This document shows, one piece after another, positions 23,433 through 35,703 of a stretch of 64,000 nt of DNA. Source of the stretch: Pestalotiopsis fici W106-1 (Eukaryota; Ascomycota; Sordariomycetes; Amphisphaeriales; Sporocadaceae); NCBI RefSeq assembly GCF_000516985.1, contig NW_006917099.1, positions 1,814,685-1,878,684 on the forward strand, read 5' to 3'. The translations under genes were made by a program, and so were the position numbers. The number at the start of each line of letters is the position of its first letter. Position 1 is the first letter of the stretch. The notes beneath the pieces are model-generated. The model searched no databases. It worked only from the letters and a program-made list of their open reading frames with translations, and was not told the origin of the DNA.

Positions 23433-25484
23433 TCATACAGAAGACCCCGGTTCTGTATCCACGGCTTTCTCATTCAACTCCGTCTTGGGTGCCGGACTCT
23501 GTTTACTCTTGGTCGAAATCCACTTGCACGCAAGTATCAGGAAGAAGGAAATGACAGGTGCTGCAGCAGGTATGTACTGTCGAGGAAATATTAGTATACT
23601 GATCACCGAGGCGCGGGGCAAAGGGTAAGAAAAACAGAGGATGTGGGGCTGAATTCGCAAAGGGACCGTACAAAAACCTGAGTGACGGACAGGCTGTACT
23701 TGGCAACCACTGTTCGCAACGCATCAGCGTCTACCAGCGAGCTGAAGTCGGTCACACCCGAGTCAATGATTTTGTCGATAATATCCTGCGGTACCACAGG
23801 GGAAAGATTTTTCTGGAGAAGCTGCTGGAAGACTGCCTGGCCAATGGCCATGAAGATGGCGCAGCTGGTGGATATGATGGCCAAGAGTGTCGAGGCGCCG
23901 AGAGGAACGAGGTCCTGTGGGAGTGAAGTTTGCATGGCAAGGTGTGACTGGCAAATTACAATGAAATGTTAGCTTCCATGATGCTGGCTACTACCGAGAG
24001 TGAGTGATTGAACACCACTTATGCATCACTTACAAGGTTAGACGACAGGGAATAGCCCATGCCACCCAGTATCTGGTATCCTACCCAATGAGCACCCGAT
24101 ACGTCTGGGTAGATGGTCGTAAGCAGGCCGCTTCCAATACTGACTGTGACGGATCCGAGAATAACAAAAGGATTCCACCATCCCAGCTGGGACGCGAGCG
24201 CCGAACCGATGAAAGCTGCGAGGACATCCGCGAGCACGGTGGGAAGAAAGTTGACTCCACTGGAAGTAGGAGAGTTTTTCAACACGCCCTGGAACCAGAC
24301 AGGAAGCCAGTAGATGATCGTCTGGAACGGGCCATTGACGAAGAAGGCGGCAGCGCATAGCAGAGCAGGGTTGCGATTGACAGTGAAGATCCTGGGCGGG
24401 ATCAGACCACTATCTCCGCGGCGGACCAGCCAAAAGACGAAGAGGATGAAAACGAGCCCGCTTCCCACGAATAATCCAATCACCACCGATGAAGACCACG
24501 CGTATTCGACGCCTCCCCATTGAAGTGCCAGGAGTAGCATCGTGGTCGCTCCAGCAAAGAGCACGAGGCCGAGCCCGTCAATGCTGAGGAGCTTCTCCTT
24601 GAGAGGTGCCATCTCGGTCGGGGCCGGTCTCAGGTGGACAAGGAAGAAGAAGATGGCCGCTGCGGCGCCTCCGATGGGCAACTATTCGTCTCGAGTCAGC
24701 TCATACGTTTCTCAACCAAAGGGTCGCCCGCCTGTTTTGGGGCTGCCTTTTGGTACGCACATTGATATAAAAGCACCAGCGCCAGGTGACGTTTTGTGTC
24801 AACCCACCCGCAATCACTGGGCCGACGATGCTGGCGATGGAAAAGGTCGAACCCATGATACCCGTCCACACGGCCCGCTTGTGCAGCGGAATGATGGTGG
24901 TGAGGATCGTAAAGCCCCCTGCAAATATACCCGAGGCGCCGAAGCCCGCAATAACACGGCCAGCGATCAAGGCGCGTGAGGACGGCGCCAGGGCGCAAAC
25001 AAGGCTCCCGAGCTCAAAAAAGAAGACATAGATGAGGTACGTGGGCTTCTTTGGAAATAGCGTGTACATCTTGCCCGCCAAGGGCTGAGTAGCGCATAGA
25101 GCGACCATGAAAGCGGCACCATACCAGCCAATATCGCGAGTTGAATCAAACTCGGCAGTGATGACGGGAACGGCGGTCGCAATGAGGTTAAAGTCCTGCG
25201 CGGAATCCCGTCAGCTCCGATGTCTTCAACAGGCTGTGCCCGTGGTCAACACCACCAAGAATACTGCTTACCAGGCCCACGATGAAGGTGCACAAACAAA
25301 TCGCCAGGTGGATGAGTATCAACTTGACGCCCTGGACTTCATTGCGGGGATCAATGTCCTCGTTGATGGGGGTCTCTGAACCACCACCAGTGGCCGGATC
25401 CAGTTTCGTTTCCTTTGCATCGTCATGTTCATTGTGTACGGTAGAGACCGAACTAGGGGCAGGGGCCTCTGTGCTGGACTGCAT
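23433..25484 (-). CDS. MFS transporter 1 (DHA, 14-TM drug/metabolite efflux type)
   Basis: Five exons, complement(23433..23576, 23672..23947, 24034..24681, 24761..25195, 25272..25484), encode 571 residues. A polar N-terminal tail (about 50 residues) precedes the first membrane helix. The A-type loop is represented by PLAGKMYTLFPKKPTYL and motif C by GSTFSIASIVGPVIAGGLTQNVTWRWCFYIN, both typical of 14-TM drug:H+ antiporters such as TOXA and AflT-like pumps. After the last helix comes a charged C-terminal tail. It should sit in the plasma or vesicle membrane and export the cluster product or protect the producer. The last intron was placed at a GTACGG donor because it restores VTQVFYIP. Confidence 0.87.
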
Positions 25485-26092
25485 AGTCTTCCAAAAGCTT
25501 GGTGGTGACGCTAACCCAGCAGTGGTATCGAAGATGCATGTGAGCTAAGGAGAAAAAAAGTTGGGCGCTGAAGAGGAAAACAGGACAGACGGACAGGCTT
25601 GAGACAAAAAAGCTACCAAGCCGTCCGGGAAAGCAAGAGTACCTGGAGATTAGGGGGCCGGCAATAAAATTTGGAGGCTGTTATGACCGACTTATTGTCT
25701 GCACGAGTGTTTTCGGTTGGGTGTGTTGGTAGGACAATGTACATCTCCAACGACACGCGGGTGGACGTGCCCGGCCTCGTTGATGCGGGACGGACAGCGG
25801 GAAAGCAGCCATCCATGCTGCGCCTTATTGTATGTCTCCTCTACGTGTCTGTAGGTGTACGTTGCAGAAATCCCTGCGAAGGACCAGCCCTGATACTCAT
25901 CAATAACAGAGCGCAGAGTATTGGAGTCGAGGTGACTTTGTGCAGTGCACTCTCGGAAGCCGTCTTTGGCCACGGTAGGAAAGGATGCATAAATGCGAAT
26001 GTAACCCTGCATGTTGTATATGACCATAACCCGTAAAGGCTGCAGTGCTACACACCATACAATAAATACAAATCACACAAATTCATCTATAG
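25485..26092. other. Intergenic, upstream of MFS transporter 1
   Basis: About 600 bp that presumably contains the MFS promoter. No gene or repeat is recognised. Confidence 0.55.
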
Positions 26093-26296
26093 ATAGCCCT
26101 GCAGATCGTCGAGCGTAAAAGGTATGGATCTCTCTCTCTTTGGAACATAAACTTCGAATCTCTGATTGGCCATAACGCCAGGAGCTTCCGAGATAAGCGC
26201 CACCAGACCCCAAAATCGACTGTCCGTTACCTGATCGACAGCCTTAAATCCAGCACAAAATTCACCACGCACCTGAACAAGTCGCGCTAGAGTTAC
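26087..26296 (-). pseudogene. Possible isolated coding fragment, family unknown
   Basis: A 69-codon minus-strand frame reads like protein, not noise (for example FWGLVALISEAPGVMANQRF and YVPKRERSIPFTLDDLQGYL) and ends in a TGA/TAG-type stop near 26090. It has no ATG start. A possible splice acceptor (CCTAG) lies directly upstream, but I found no matching upstream exon. It could be the last exon of a broken gene. I do not recognise the family, and the call is weak. Confidence 0.2.
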
Positions 26297-26572
26297 CTAG
26301 GCTTAAATGATCTTAGAAATCCCCGAGTGCATGCAATATTTCGCCAACAAAAATTACAATGATAAATGGATATGTCGGTATTGCCCAATGTCATCAAATT
26401 CGATATCGGTCAAAGTGAATATGGTTGTATACTTGCTTAGGTAGGGGTATCTACTATTCCAGAATGTAGTGAAGCCAATAGACTGGCTACCTTGCTGAAG
26501 CGCATCTACATTAGCAGCTGTAAACAACAGCATCCCACCAACACTAGCGTCCTCTCCTCTCTGATTCAGGGG

Positions 26573-26617
26573 CCCCTGCTATATCCCCTGCTATATCCCT
26601 TGCTATATCCCTTGCTC
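26573..26617. repeat. 12-bp tandem repeat, about 3.7 copies
   Basis: The unit CCCYTGCTATAT is repeated head to tail (two copies with CCCC, then two with CCCT, the last partial). It lies about 85 bp beyond the stop codon of P450-B, in its 3' region. Confidence 0.85.
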
Positions 26618-26700
26618 ACCGGGTTGTGCCGGACGCCTGTGCGTGGTCCCGTTTACCCTGCTCCAAATCGTCTTTGGAAGTAATGCGCCCCATGATGCCA

Positions 26701-28399
26701 TCAGAACGGGCAGGATCCCTTGGCTTTGCGCCGGACCAGCATTTTGGTCCAAGGCCAGGTAAAGAGGAACTCGTGCGCGATAATGTTCTTTGGTCGTTCC
26801 GTGCCGGGCAGGAACTTGAATTCGTATTCGGTAAAAGCCTTTACCATGACCATCTTGACTACAACGCTGGCAAAGAAGCGCCCAGGGCATGCTGTTTTGC
26901 CATAGCCGAAGTTGAGAAAGTTGGGCCCTGGTGAAGAGAATAGGTGTTCCCCCTCTGAGTTTGCATCGATTGCGCGTGCCGCGCGGTATGCTCGCAAGCC
27001 GTCAAACTTTTCTGGGTTGGCCGTGGTGGAAGGGTCGTTCTCTATGGCAAACACGGGCATGGCAACATATGTACCTGGAAGAATATGTGTACCATCCTGG
27101 AATGTGTATGCCTGCTTGAATAGCCGCTTCATGCCAAGTGTAGTCGGCGGCGACATGCGTTGCGATTCGCGCAGTACGCTGTCCAATTTATCGAGAGCGT
27201 CGTACGAATTGCCATTGTCATTCCAGCCGCGCCGAGCCACAGTTTCAATCTCGTCGAGAAGCTCATGCAGCAGCTCCGGTCCAGCGTCCACCACGTCATA
27301 TAGGACGTTGACCATGCGAAGTAGCGTAGTATGCACTGTTGCGAGAGCCACCATAATCATAACGTGCCCTATAACGCTAGCACTGCGGTCACGTCCCTTG
27401 GCCACGCCACTCAACCAGCTTAATACGTTCAGATCTTCGATATTCTCGTTCTCCGGCTGCCAGGTGCCAGAGTTATTCTTATCGATTAGATCCTGGATTC
27501 TGGACCGCAAGAGCTCCTGGCCATTGCGGAGAATTCTCCAGCTTGCCCAGTACGAAGGAAGCAATCTAGACACCAAGGGTCGCATCCACAACGGGACGCT
27601 GCGAAGTACAACAACGGTTCTGAACACTAGTAACAGCCTTAGTCGGGTAGAATCTCCACGTGGTCTCTCTAGTACTCACGGTTCTCGGTATATTCCACTG
27701 CAGTGTGTAGCCACTCTGGGTTGCTCGAGAATGTCGGGCCCACGACAGGCTCGGCATTAAGTCGAGCAGAAACGTAGGCTAGTGCCTTGTAGGGCTGGAA
27801 AACGGTCCACTCCTCGCTGTCTGGCATAAACCTAGCAAAGCCGTCCGCGACCGCCTTCTCCATCTGAGGCAACATCAACGGAATTCGCGGAGTTAATTTG
27901 CGCTGGACGATGGAATGGTGCAATCTGTTCTCGAGAATCAGGTCAACTCCAGTGAATGAGCCTGTGAGATCGCCATTGAGTGCAGATGTTCCTTCTGCAA
28001 CACTCGGCGGCAGACGGGATAGCTCTTCCAGCAGGGACACTGGCAAAAGTATGACAGATCCTTCATTGCGAATAAGTTGGAAGGCCTTGGCTTTGTACTG
28101 TAGGAGACGGATGATTAGTATAGATGGCACGGCGATCGTCCAGCCCAGTTGCCAATTACCTTCTCATAGCCACGCTGGGCCAATTCGGTTGCCTTCCAGG
28201 CGTACAGAATGTTCAACAAAGACTTGGGCACAAAAGGCAGAGGCGCGCCCACAAAGGGATACCCAGCTTGCTTGCGTACAAGCTTCGCGGTTGAGATAGC
28301 ATCTGCTACACCATAGAGCAGCAGGGCGAATGGAAGGGCGTAGCAAAACGACCAGAATAGGCCAGAGAGGCCTGATACAACTGTTACGTGAGAATCCAT
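26701..28399 (-). CDS. Cytochrome P450 (P450-B), ent-kaurene oxidase/gibberellin-type
   Basis: Three exons, complement(26701..27626, 27680..28097, 28160..28399), encode 527 residues. An N-terminal membrane anchor lies at about residues 10-30 (LFWSFCYALPFALLLYG). The I-helix reads ALATVHTT, the ExxR pair is ESQR (about 373-376), and the heme loop is FGYGKTACPGRFFAS with Cys at about 466. That loop, together with KYE-type ending motifs such as HEFLFTWPW, closely resembles fungal ent-kaurene oxidases (CYP503) and relatives that oxidise tricyclic diterpenes; the family placement is recalled. The best inference is oxidation of the cyclase product, for instance stepwise methyl-to-acid conversion. 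It is oriented away from SAT4-like copy 2. Confidence 0.85.
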
Positions 28400-29546
28400 G
28401 GTTTGGGGCTGTGTTTGCCGAATCTGACTACGCACGAGATATCCTCACTTTGTGACACTTAAGCGCTGCCCAGAACGATGTTATGTCGTCCATCGAAGTA
28501 GCACAAATCCTCCTGATCGCTTGCTGAAATGCGGGGTGTTATCGGCGCCGACCTCCTCTCCTCCTCGCATCGCGCCCTTCTACCTCCTTCAACTGCAGAC
28601 GTTACCCCAGCAGCAGTACTATGTAACTTGGAGTGATCATATGATCAAGTACTTGGATGCTACGATGTTGGTACAAAGGGGCCCCGGCCAGTAATCAGGG
28701 CTAAGGGCAATGTACAATACGAAGGGGGTAGTGCACCCGAATGGGGGATTGAGATCAAGCCCTGCTGTCATTGAAGGCATGAAGGGCGGTCACACTATGA
28801 TCCCAGGCTGGGCGCGTACGCTTATGTGTAAAGTTCGAAAATCTCATGCATACATTACTGTTGTATGTACATGGAACATGATGCGCCGCCCCTCGGATAC
28901 AGGACTCAGCTAGACTCGGGTCGAGCCGTAAGGGCGCTACTACTCGGGGACTTGGGCCCTAGGTTAGTTGTAACGTGGAGGTGCATTCATGTACATTAAG
29001 GCTAGTGTACAGAGGAGGTAGTACTCGCCCTCCCTTTTGGGACTGCTAACCCACACGGTCTTTGCGCTAATTTTGGTGGATTGCCGGTAGCTGGCTGCTC
29101 AGGCTAGGGCGGCTGCTTGTGGTGTACCCATTGCATGCATCCATGTCAGCACAATATTGAAAGATCATCCTCAGATCGCATCACCGTCCGATCATCCTCT
29201 CAAGATCCATCTACCACCCTACTATCTCACCACCCGGTCCCTCTCATCGTCCAAGAAGCTGTGCAGCTTGAGCCCATTGCATATGTACCTTCATGCTCTT
29301 GCCGCTATGACCAACTGGCGTGCTGCGTCGCGACTGAAGGAGGACCGTTTTTCATATAGGGTGATAACAATTGTCGAGCCTAGAGGCAGCTGCACGGATC
29401 GGGGGAACGTTGTAGTAAGGGTACGGCAAATAATCGTCAAATCGTATTCATTTCCTACATATCCTAGGTTACTTCAACCCCACCCATTACAAATGGTATT
29501 GCATTCACTGCTGGTGGTCGCCATTGCCACCACATAACCCGAACCT
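28400..29546. other. Intergenic, nothing recognised
   Basis: About 1.15 kb comprising the P450-B promoter side and the 3' side of SAT4-like copy 2. Only short frames without resemblance are present. Confidence 0.55.
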
Positions 29547-30820
29547 TCAGTGTTGCACGGAGATGCCATTGGTGACAGCAATCCCATTCCTCAATGCTGA
29601 CGGCATTGGTGGCGCTCTGTCATCATGTGAGACCGAGACCTCCTGAAAGCCCCTTCCTTGCCAATTCTCGACACGGTGAAGTTCAATCTGAGACTCGGTA
29701 GACTGCGAGCTCTTGAGCTGCTGGCTTGGCGAGCTTTCATACATCCTACGGCTCGAGCTCTTACTGCCACTTCTGTAGCTCTGGAGGCTGAAGACGCTGC
29801 GCAAGCTTCGAAAGATTGATTCCATGCCCCCTCCGCCCGAGAACAGAGGCCCGTATGTTGGTAGGCTGGCCGCCAGAATAGAACAGTTGGGTTCAATGAT
29901 CAGGAAAATGTATTGCTTGGATTGGTTGGCTGTTTAATGTCATTTGTTAGTACTATTCCAAGGGCGCTGTAAAGAAGTATGCGAGCTCGATAGTGCAACT
30001 CACAGACGCGGGCATAGTCATTAGAACCAATCACTTCGCGGATGGACTGCTCCAGCAAGACCGTTCGGACAATGGCGGCCACCGCGCAAAAGGCACCGAG
30101 CCAGAAGATCAAGACAAGCGCTAGCTTGCGCTGCCTCTTCATATTGAGTCCAATAATGATTGGGATGGGCAGGCAGAGGACGATGATGTCGAGTGTGAAG
30201 CTAGTGGCCACCTGGGCCAGCCCAAAGGCTGTATCGTTGAAACGCAGCGAAACCTGAGTGAGCGGAAACGCAACCGGGTCGATCTGAACGAGAACAAGAA
30301 TGAAGAATAAAATTCCCCATGTCCCAATCAGTCCAATCGCACACCAACAGACGGTTTTGAAAATAGGCGTTGAAAAGATGCGCTTGTAGAAAAGAAGCAC
30401 GCTGATCTTCACGACAGCCAGCGGCCATTGCACATAGACGGAAGAAATGTAAATCAGCTATGATTAAGCCCTTGGTTAGCAGATGCCCAAAGAGACTTCT
30501 CTCGCAAGTTGAATCGGTAAGAATGGGCGAATTGAAAATACCTCAAGAGAAGCCTCCGTGCCGGTCAAAAAGTCCACATTGTAGAAGTTGATGCCCGACT
30601 TGCCAGCATAAATCCAGACGAGGATACTCAGCGCCAGTGACAGCCACCAGCTAACGAAAATGCAATAGTCGTCTGCATAGAACGGCTGCTTCGACTGTAG
30701 CCTAGCAACAACCCGAAGCCATATCGCAACAGCTGATATAATGGGGAAAAGAATCGTGACCACGACGAGCGCAGTCGTTATGAGAGAGGGTGACTGTGTT
30801 GGCACAGTAGCTGAATCCAT
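29547..30820 (-). CDS. SAT4/PTH11-type rhodopsin-domain membrane protein (copy 2)
   Basis: Three exons, complement(29547..29929, 30004..30457, 30542..30820), give 371 residues. The ATG at 30820 places a short polar leader before the first helix (LITTALVVVTILFPIISAVAI). Landmarks are ADDYCIFVSWWLSLALSIL, AVVKISVLLFYKRIF, the DTAFGLAQVATSFTLDII segment with LCLPIPIIIGLN, and IIEPNCSILAASLPTYGP before a polar, Ser-rich tail. It aligns through its whole core with copy 1 at 14.2-15.6 kb, so the two look like paralogues. Copy 2 has three exons against six in copy 1. It is divergent from P450-C. The function of the family is unproven; sensing and substrate handling have both been suggested. Confidence 0.82.
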
Positions 30821-32039
30821 ATCGCGATGCTGGAGCAGAATACCTGGTTGTGGATCTGAGGCTATAGTAGCACCATTCGTCCTATTTTGCGATGTTCTAG
30901 GACTGGGTCTTTTTCCATTTCTCAAGGCGCAACTCACCTGGCAGGGTGGGGTTCTTGTCCAACTTAAAAAGTCATTGGCATCACTGTAGAGGCTATGGTT
31001 GGTCCTCGGTTGTGCACACCTGCATGATGTCTGCTATCTATTTTCTCACGCAACTTCTGAGTAAGACCCTAGCTGGTAAAGGATCGGCATGGGTAGGCGA
31101 AATATTGGAATGGATCGAGGAGGGTGGTCAGGAGCGCCACCTTGATTGCATCCTAGACTTAAATCGACCGGGCTGCACTCGAGTTATCATGGCGATAATA
31201 TCGTTGTATTGGATTGAAATTCTTAGAGTACGTGCATGAGCACTGACCTAAGGCATGTAATTCGGTATGGTATAGAATACGCTGCGATCTAGGAGCTGTG
31301 TATATCGAATGACTAGATACCTAGGGCCTCTGAGTCCAATGATTGTGTTCTATGATTAAGCGAATTCGTAGTTCGTGCCTCCAAGCTGCGTTTTCCCGGT
31401 GCCCCGATTGAAACTGTGACCGGGGAGTTGATCATTCATGCCCTGGAGAACACTATGTACTACAAAGATGAAGTGCAAGGATACCCGTGTGCGTGGCCAA
31501 GGAACATGAGCTATCCATGCGCCTGTTTGGAGCTGAGATATACGTGCATCTTTCCGTACTCTGAGCAGTCAATAGGATCTTTCTCATAAATACTTTTTTT
31601 TTTCTTTTTCGGACCTCTGTCTTTCAGCAGGGTCCCCTGACCTTGTAGGGATGGAGTAGGCCAACTGGCCACCCTTTTCGCTAGATTGATGCATTTCAAA
31701 GAATAAACGGGTGATCAGTCAAGCGCGTTATGCTTGCTGGCCAGGCCCGCCTGTTACATTAGACTATATACTTGTGCAGCCCTTGCTCGTTGATACGTTC
31801 GCGAGTTATTTGGGAATTTGGCCATATGTCCGTGGCTACAGCCTTGGCCTGGCTCGGACTACATTTTGTGCCCGACATACCTACTTTATGCATATCATAT
31901 TACTTCTCCCGTACGGTAATACCAGACCTGAGCGTACGCCGAATATCTTGTTCTACCAAAGCCTTCGACTAGGTGTCCTGCCAAGAAGTTCAGCTTTAAT
32001 TCTCAAGTTAGGAAAACCGCGAGGATCGCGCTCAACGAC
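30821..32039. other. Intergenic, divergent promoter region
   Basis: About 1.2 kb between SAT4-like copy 2 and P450-C, which are transcribed away from each other. A T-rich run lies near 31590. No gene is recognised. Confidence 0.55.
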
Positions 32040-33700
32040 ATGACGCCCTATAGCGATTTGAATGCGTCAGCCGCACATTTTGATGCGATTCAGCAGTCGC
32101 TCGATAGCCACCATATAGCATTGTACTTGTTTGCTTTTGCGATCGCAGTGGGCATAGCTTCTGTGCTCAACTCCAATAGCCCTGCAAGTAAAGATGGTCT
32201 ATTCACTGTCAACAAGCGCTTCTCATGGGAGCCTTCATACTTTTCGCGACTCCGGTGGATAACAAATGCTGATGTGATCATGGACGAAGCCGACATCAAG
32301 GCGCAGGGGCGACCCTATCGCCTGGCCCGCGGCGACACGGATCAGATTGTGCTGCCTGTGGAAATGATACCCGAATTGAATGCTTTGGGAATGAACGTTC
32401 TTAATAGTCGTGAATCTCATGCTTTCGGTCTACTTGGTCATCTCACAGGCATGGACGTGGTCCGACACACCAGCTTCCATGTCCGTGTGCTCCTGTCCTA
32501 CATCAGCCCAGCTCTCCCAAGCTTGTTCGCTTTGACGGGGAAGCGCATTGCGGCAGGACTCGAGAAAGAGTTCTCGCAGAGCAACGAATGGACTCAAATG
32601 AAGCCACACAGAGCAGTGGTTCGCTGCATTGGGGAGGCTATTGCCCTCTCATTGTTCGGGGCTGAAATGACGGAAAACAACCCCGAGCTCGTTCATCTCA
32701 CACACGAGCATACCAACAACGGTAGGATCCGAAACTTTCCACCAAATTTGAACTCGATGCTCATTCATATGGCGAAATAGTCTTTCAAGTATGCTTTGCC
32801 ATGCGATGCGTGCCACAATGCCTGCAGCCCATTCTCGTCTGGCTCCTTCCCGCTAAATGGCGCTTGCTCAGTGGCTGGGCAAAGTTCAGGAGCTATGTTA
32901 TGCCCAGAGTTGCGCAGCTAAAGGCACAGAAAAAGAACATCGGCAGTGAAGAATCGGAGCCCGTAAATCCAGACGTCATCTCATGGATGGTAGAGGACGG
33001 CCGTAATGAGCTGGAAAGAGACCCCAAAGTCCTAACGACGCTTGTTGGTTCTATCGCAGCTGGTTCGACCTATAGCATCACCAATTTCTGTTGTCGGACT
33101 GTTCTAGATCTTATCTCACACCCAGAGACTCTGAAGATCGTCCGAGAAGAAATTCGCCAGAAGCATGCCGAAATTAACGGACAATGGACTGCTGCCGACT
33201 TGGCTAGTCTGGAAAAACTTGAGTCTGCCATGAAGGAGTCCTCCCGCCTTACTCCTGGAACTCTGCTCATTTACAGTCGTGTGGTCAAGAAAGACCACGT
33301 CCTATCTAATGGGCTTGCCCTCAAGAAGGGTCAATTTGTTACAATGTCCGCTTCGCAGCGAACTATGGACCCTTCCATCTTTGAGGATCCTCTTGAATAC
33401 AAGGGTTTGCGCTTCTGTGAGGACAACAAGATCGAAGAGCATCGCGCCAAGCCGTTCAGCAGCATCAATATGGACACTCTGACCTGGGGTGCTGGCAGAT
33501 GGGCCTGCCCCGGGCGTATCATCACTGATATGTCGGCCAAGATCTTGCTTGTAAAGCTCTTGGACGAGTACGACTTCGCGTTCGTAGGGGATAAGCCTTT
33601 GCAGCGCGCGATCATGCACGAATTCCTCTTCTTCCACCCCGAGAGCTATATGTTGGTTCGACGCCGACGAGATTCTTCTGGCATAGTCTTCGTACAGTAG
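32040..33700 (+). CDS. Cytochrome P450 (P450-C), gibberellin/indole-diterpene-type
   Basis: Two exons, 32040..32721 and 32781..33700 (59-nt intron), encode 533 residues. A hydrophobic anchor (ALYLFAFAIAVGIASVL) lies near the N-terminus. The I-helix reads GSIAAGSTYSITN, the ExxR pair is ESSR (about 380-383), and the heme loop is WGAGRWACPGR with Cys at about 470. The heme loop W-G-x-G-x-x-x-CPGR and the ending HEFLFFHPESYMLVRRR match the group that contains gibberellin P450s and other fungal terpene oxidases. It shares this ending pattern with P450-B, suggesting related enzymes that act on the same scaffold. The I-helix lacks the usual acidic residue before Thr (AGST in place of AGxDT). Confidence 0.86.
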
Positions 33701-34280
33701 ATAAGATAGTTTGGGATAGTCATTCCTCCGGTATTATCCAAATAACAAAGCAGAGCATCGTCTTTTTGTTGGGGAGAAGGGGGGGGGGCATCGAAAGAAA
33801 CTACAAATTGTCAAACTGAATATTCCCGTGTAGTATTGATGTTTCCAATAGCCGCAGGAAGCGTCAGTTAGTAAGCCGCCGATCATAAGAACGGGTCTTG
33901 GCTGCTGTTGATGCACAATGTTAAAAATGTGATGGTTATGGTATGACTATTAGATGTTGTTTTTGTTGAGTTGTTTAGGTCCAACTGTGGTTGGAATGGT
34001 CAAATATATACGTGTGGTGGAGAAGCTCTCCACTTGTTCCTCCATTTTGACACACAATGCTCAGCTAAGCTCAATACATGCCTGCCCAATACCTGGCTGC
34101 AGCTTACATTTCCTCGATTGCATGCCGAGCAAGATAAATAACAGTCGGTTACAGCATCCTGGCGCTGCGTTGCGTCAAGCCGCTTGACTCATCTCAGAGC
34201 ATAGTGTACACCTACAATATTGCGGCACAGGACCCGCAGTGCCCCAACCTACCTAACCTTAGGCAATTTGAGCTGAAGCC
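33701..34280. other. Intergenic with a G-rich run
   Basis: This 0.58 kb lies downstream of P450-C. A G9 run sits near 33780. No gene is recognised. Confidence 0.55.
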
Positions 34281-34290
34281 TATATATAAG
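34281..34290 (+). promoter_or_regulatory. Probable TATA box of the small secreted protein gene
   Basis: TATATATAAG lies 63 bp upstream of the ATG at 34353, a plausible position for a short 5' UTR. It is one of the clearest TATA elements in the window. Confidence 0.45.
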
Positions 34291-34352
34291 CCGCCCGATC
34301 TCGCGTGCCCATATCCTTCCGTCACACAGCTGATCAGCAAACTGCACGCACG

Positions 34353-35037
34353 ATGAAATCAACACTATCTGTTTCTCTCCTCGTGGGTATGGCCTGCGCA
34401 CAAAGCGCCGCTGTCACGCCGGCTCGTACCCAGACGGTCGTGGACCTGTTTCTTGGCGCCAAGAGACCGGGCAACTACTCGTTTGACGGCAGAGTAATCA
34501 CAGCCGACTCTACAGCGACAACGTACGAGATTGTGTGCAAGTCAGGTGCACTGAATCTTCCCGGATTTCCCACCACCACGTGCGATCTTCGAGACCCGGT
34601 ATTTATCCTTGAAAGATTTAAATGTTTGACATTCATGATCCGCTGACCATTGTATGTGTTCCGCGGTGAAGCCATGGACTGTCACCAATGGGCCTTCCTT
34701 GATGATAGGTGTGCTTTCGACTGCCATTGCAAATGTTACAGCACTTTTACAAGAAACGTGCACTGTGGAGGACCGTACTGCCGCGTATTGCAACTATACT
34801 TTTGCAGAGAGTATAGGAGGGACTAGCACTTCCACATCTTATACCACTGTGATTACAGGCGATAATTACTATGAGTATCCAGTCGCAATCACGGCCGGGA
34901 CGGAGAACTTGCCACTAGCTACCACCACAAGCGAGTCAGCTAGCCCAACGCCGACATCCGGATCCTTCAGGTCTACTCTTGATATGATGATGCTACTAGT
35001 ACTAGCTGGTATCATTGGGATTTGGATAGGCTATTAG
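34353..35037 (+). CDS. Small secreted protein with probable GPI anchor, function unknown
   Basis: Two exons, 34353..34598 and 34672..35037, encode 203 residues. A clear signal peptide (STLSVSLLVGMACAQS) starts the protein. The mature part has four to six Cys (EIVCKSG, TTTCDLRD, QETCTVED, AAYCNY), several N-glycosylation sequons (NYS, NVT, NYT), a Thr/Ser-rich stalk and a hydrophobic C-terminus (LVLAGIIGIWIG) that looks like a GPI-attachment signal. This is the layout of fungal wall- or membrane-anchored surface proteins. I do not recognise a specific family. The acceptor site (AAG at 34671) is the least certain part; a different acceptor would change a few residues. Its link to the metabolite locus is unclear. 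Confidence 0.65.
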
Positions 35038-35451
35038 ATGCTGTCACTTTCATTTTGACTCCCGATGTCTGAGTCCGTCATGCAGACAAAGACTCTAGCA
35101 GAATAGTACATGAATCATAAAATGCAATGGCGTTTCCAATTATATGTCGATAAAGTGGTGCGCTTGCAAGCTTATTTTCTTTTCTGGCCATGAATGGCGA
35201 AGTTTCGTTGCTTGCCCACCACGGCTCATCCCTTGACACCCAAATATAGAGCAATATATTTTCATAAAAGTGGTCCGATACGAGGTATTCTTTGCAAAAC
35301 GTGACAATCTTCTACTTCACTCCTTACACTTAACCCAAAGCGTACTTTGCCCTTCTATATCACGGCTTTCAATTTCTGCATGTCACAACCCGCAACCATA
35401 GAAGAAGCTACCACGCTTGGCACTCTTCAAGGCTGAATACCTCATCTGTCG

Positions 35452-35703
35452 TGAACTTTTGAGGAGGTGTTTTCGATGACGAAAAGGCTTGGGAAGAGCT
35501 ACATTTGGATCGACTCCCTGTGCAGTATCCAAGATGACGATGACGACTGGGAATAGGAGTCCATGCTCATGGCATCCATCTATCGGAACGCACTTGGCAA
35601 CCTTGCCGCCACTGCCTCCAAAAATCACAAGGAGGTCTCATCCGTCAGTACGGAGAGCATCTCTCCGCGATCCGTATCTGAAATGAACTTCTCTGGAGTT
35701 TGA
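35452..35703 (+). pseudogene. HET-domain (heterokaryon incompatibility) gene fragment, broken
   Basis: A plus-strand frame shows the central HET-domain signature: a leader like TFEEVFSMTKRLGKSY, then IWIDSLCSIQDDDDDWE and ESMLMASIYRNALGNLAATAS. In known proteins this core is YLWIDSLCIIQD...DW.xES.xM..IY.NA...IAA. An in-frame TAG at 35554-35556 interrupts the core just before ESML, at a position where Gln or Arg codons are usual. The frame also has a stop just upstream of the leader, and I find neither the usual N-terminal nor C-terminal HET sequence around it. HET proteins act in non-self recognition and cell death in fungi. Here only a relic remains. Confidence 0.7.

Noticed and set aside
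26570..26620. The 12-bp tandem array as a CRISPR-like array
   Set aside because: There are no spacers and the units are contiguous; it is a simple minisatellite in a eukaryotic genome.
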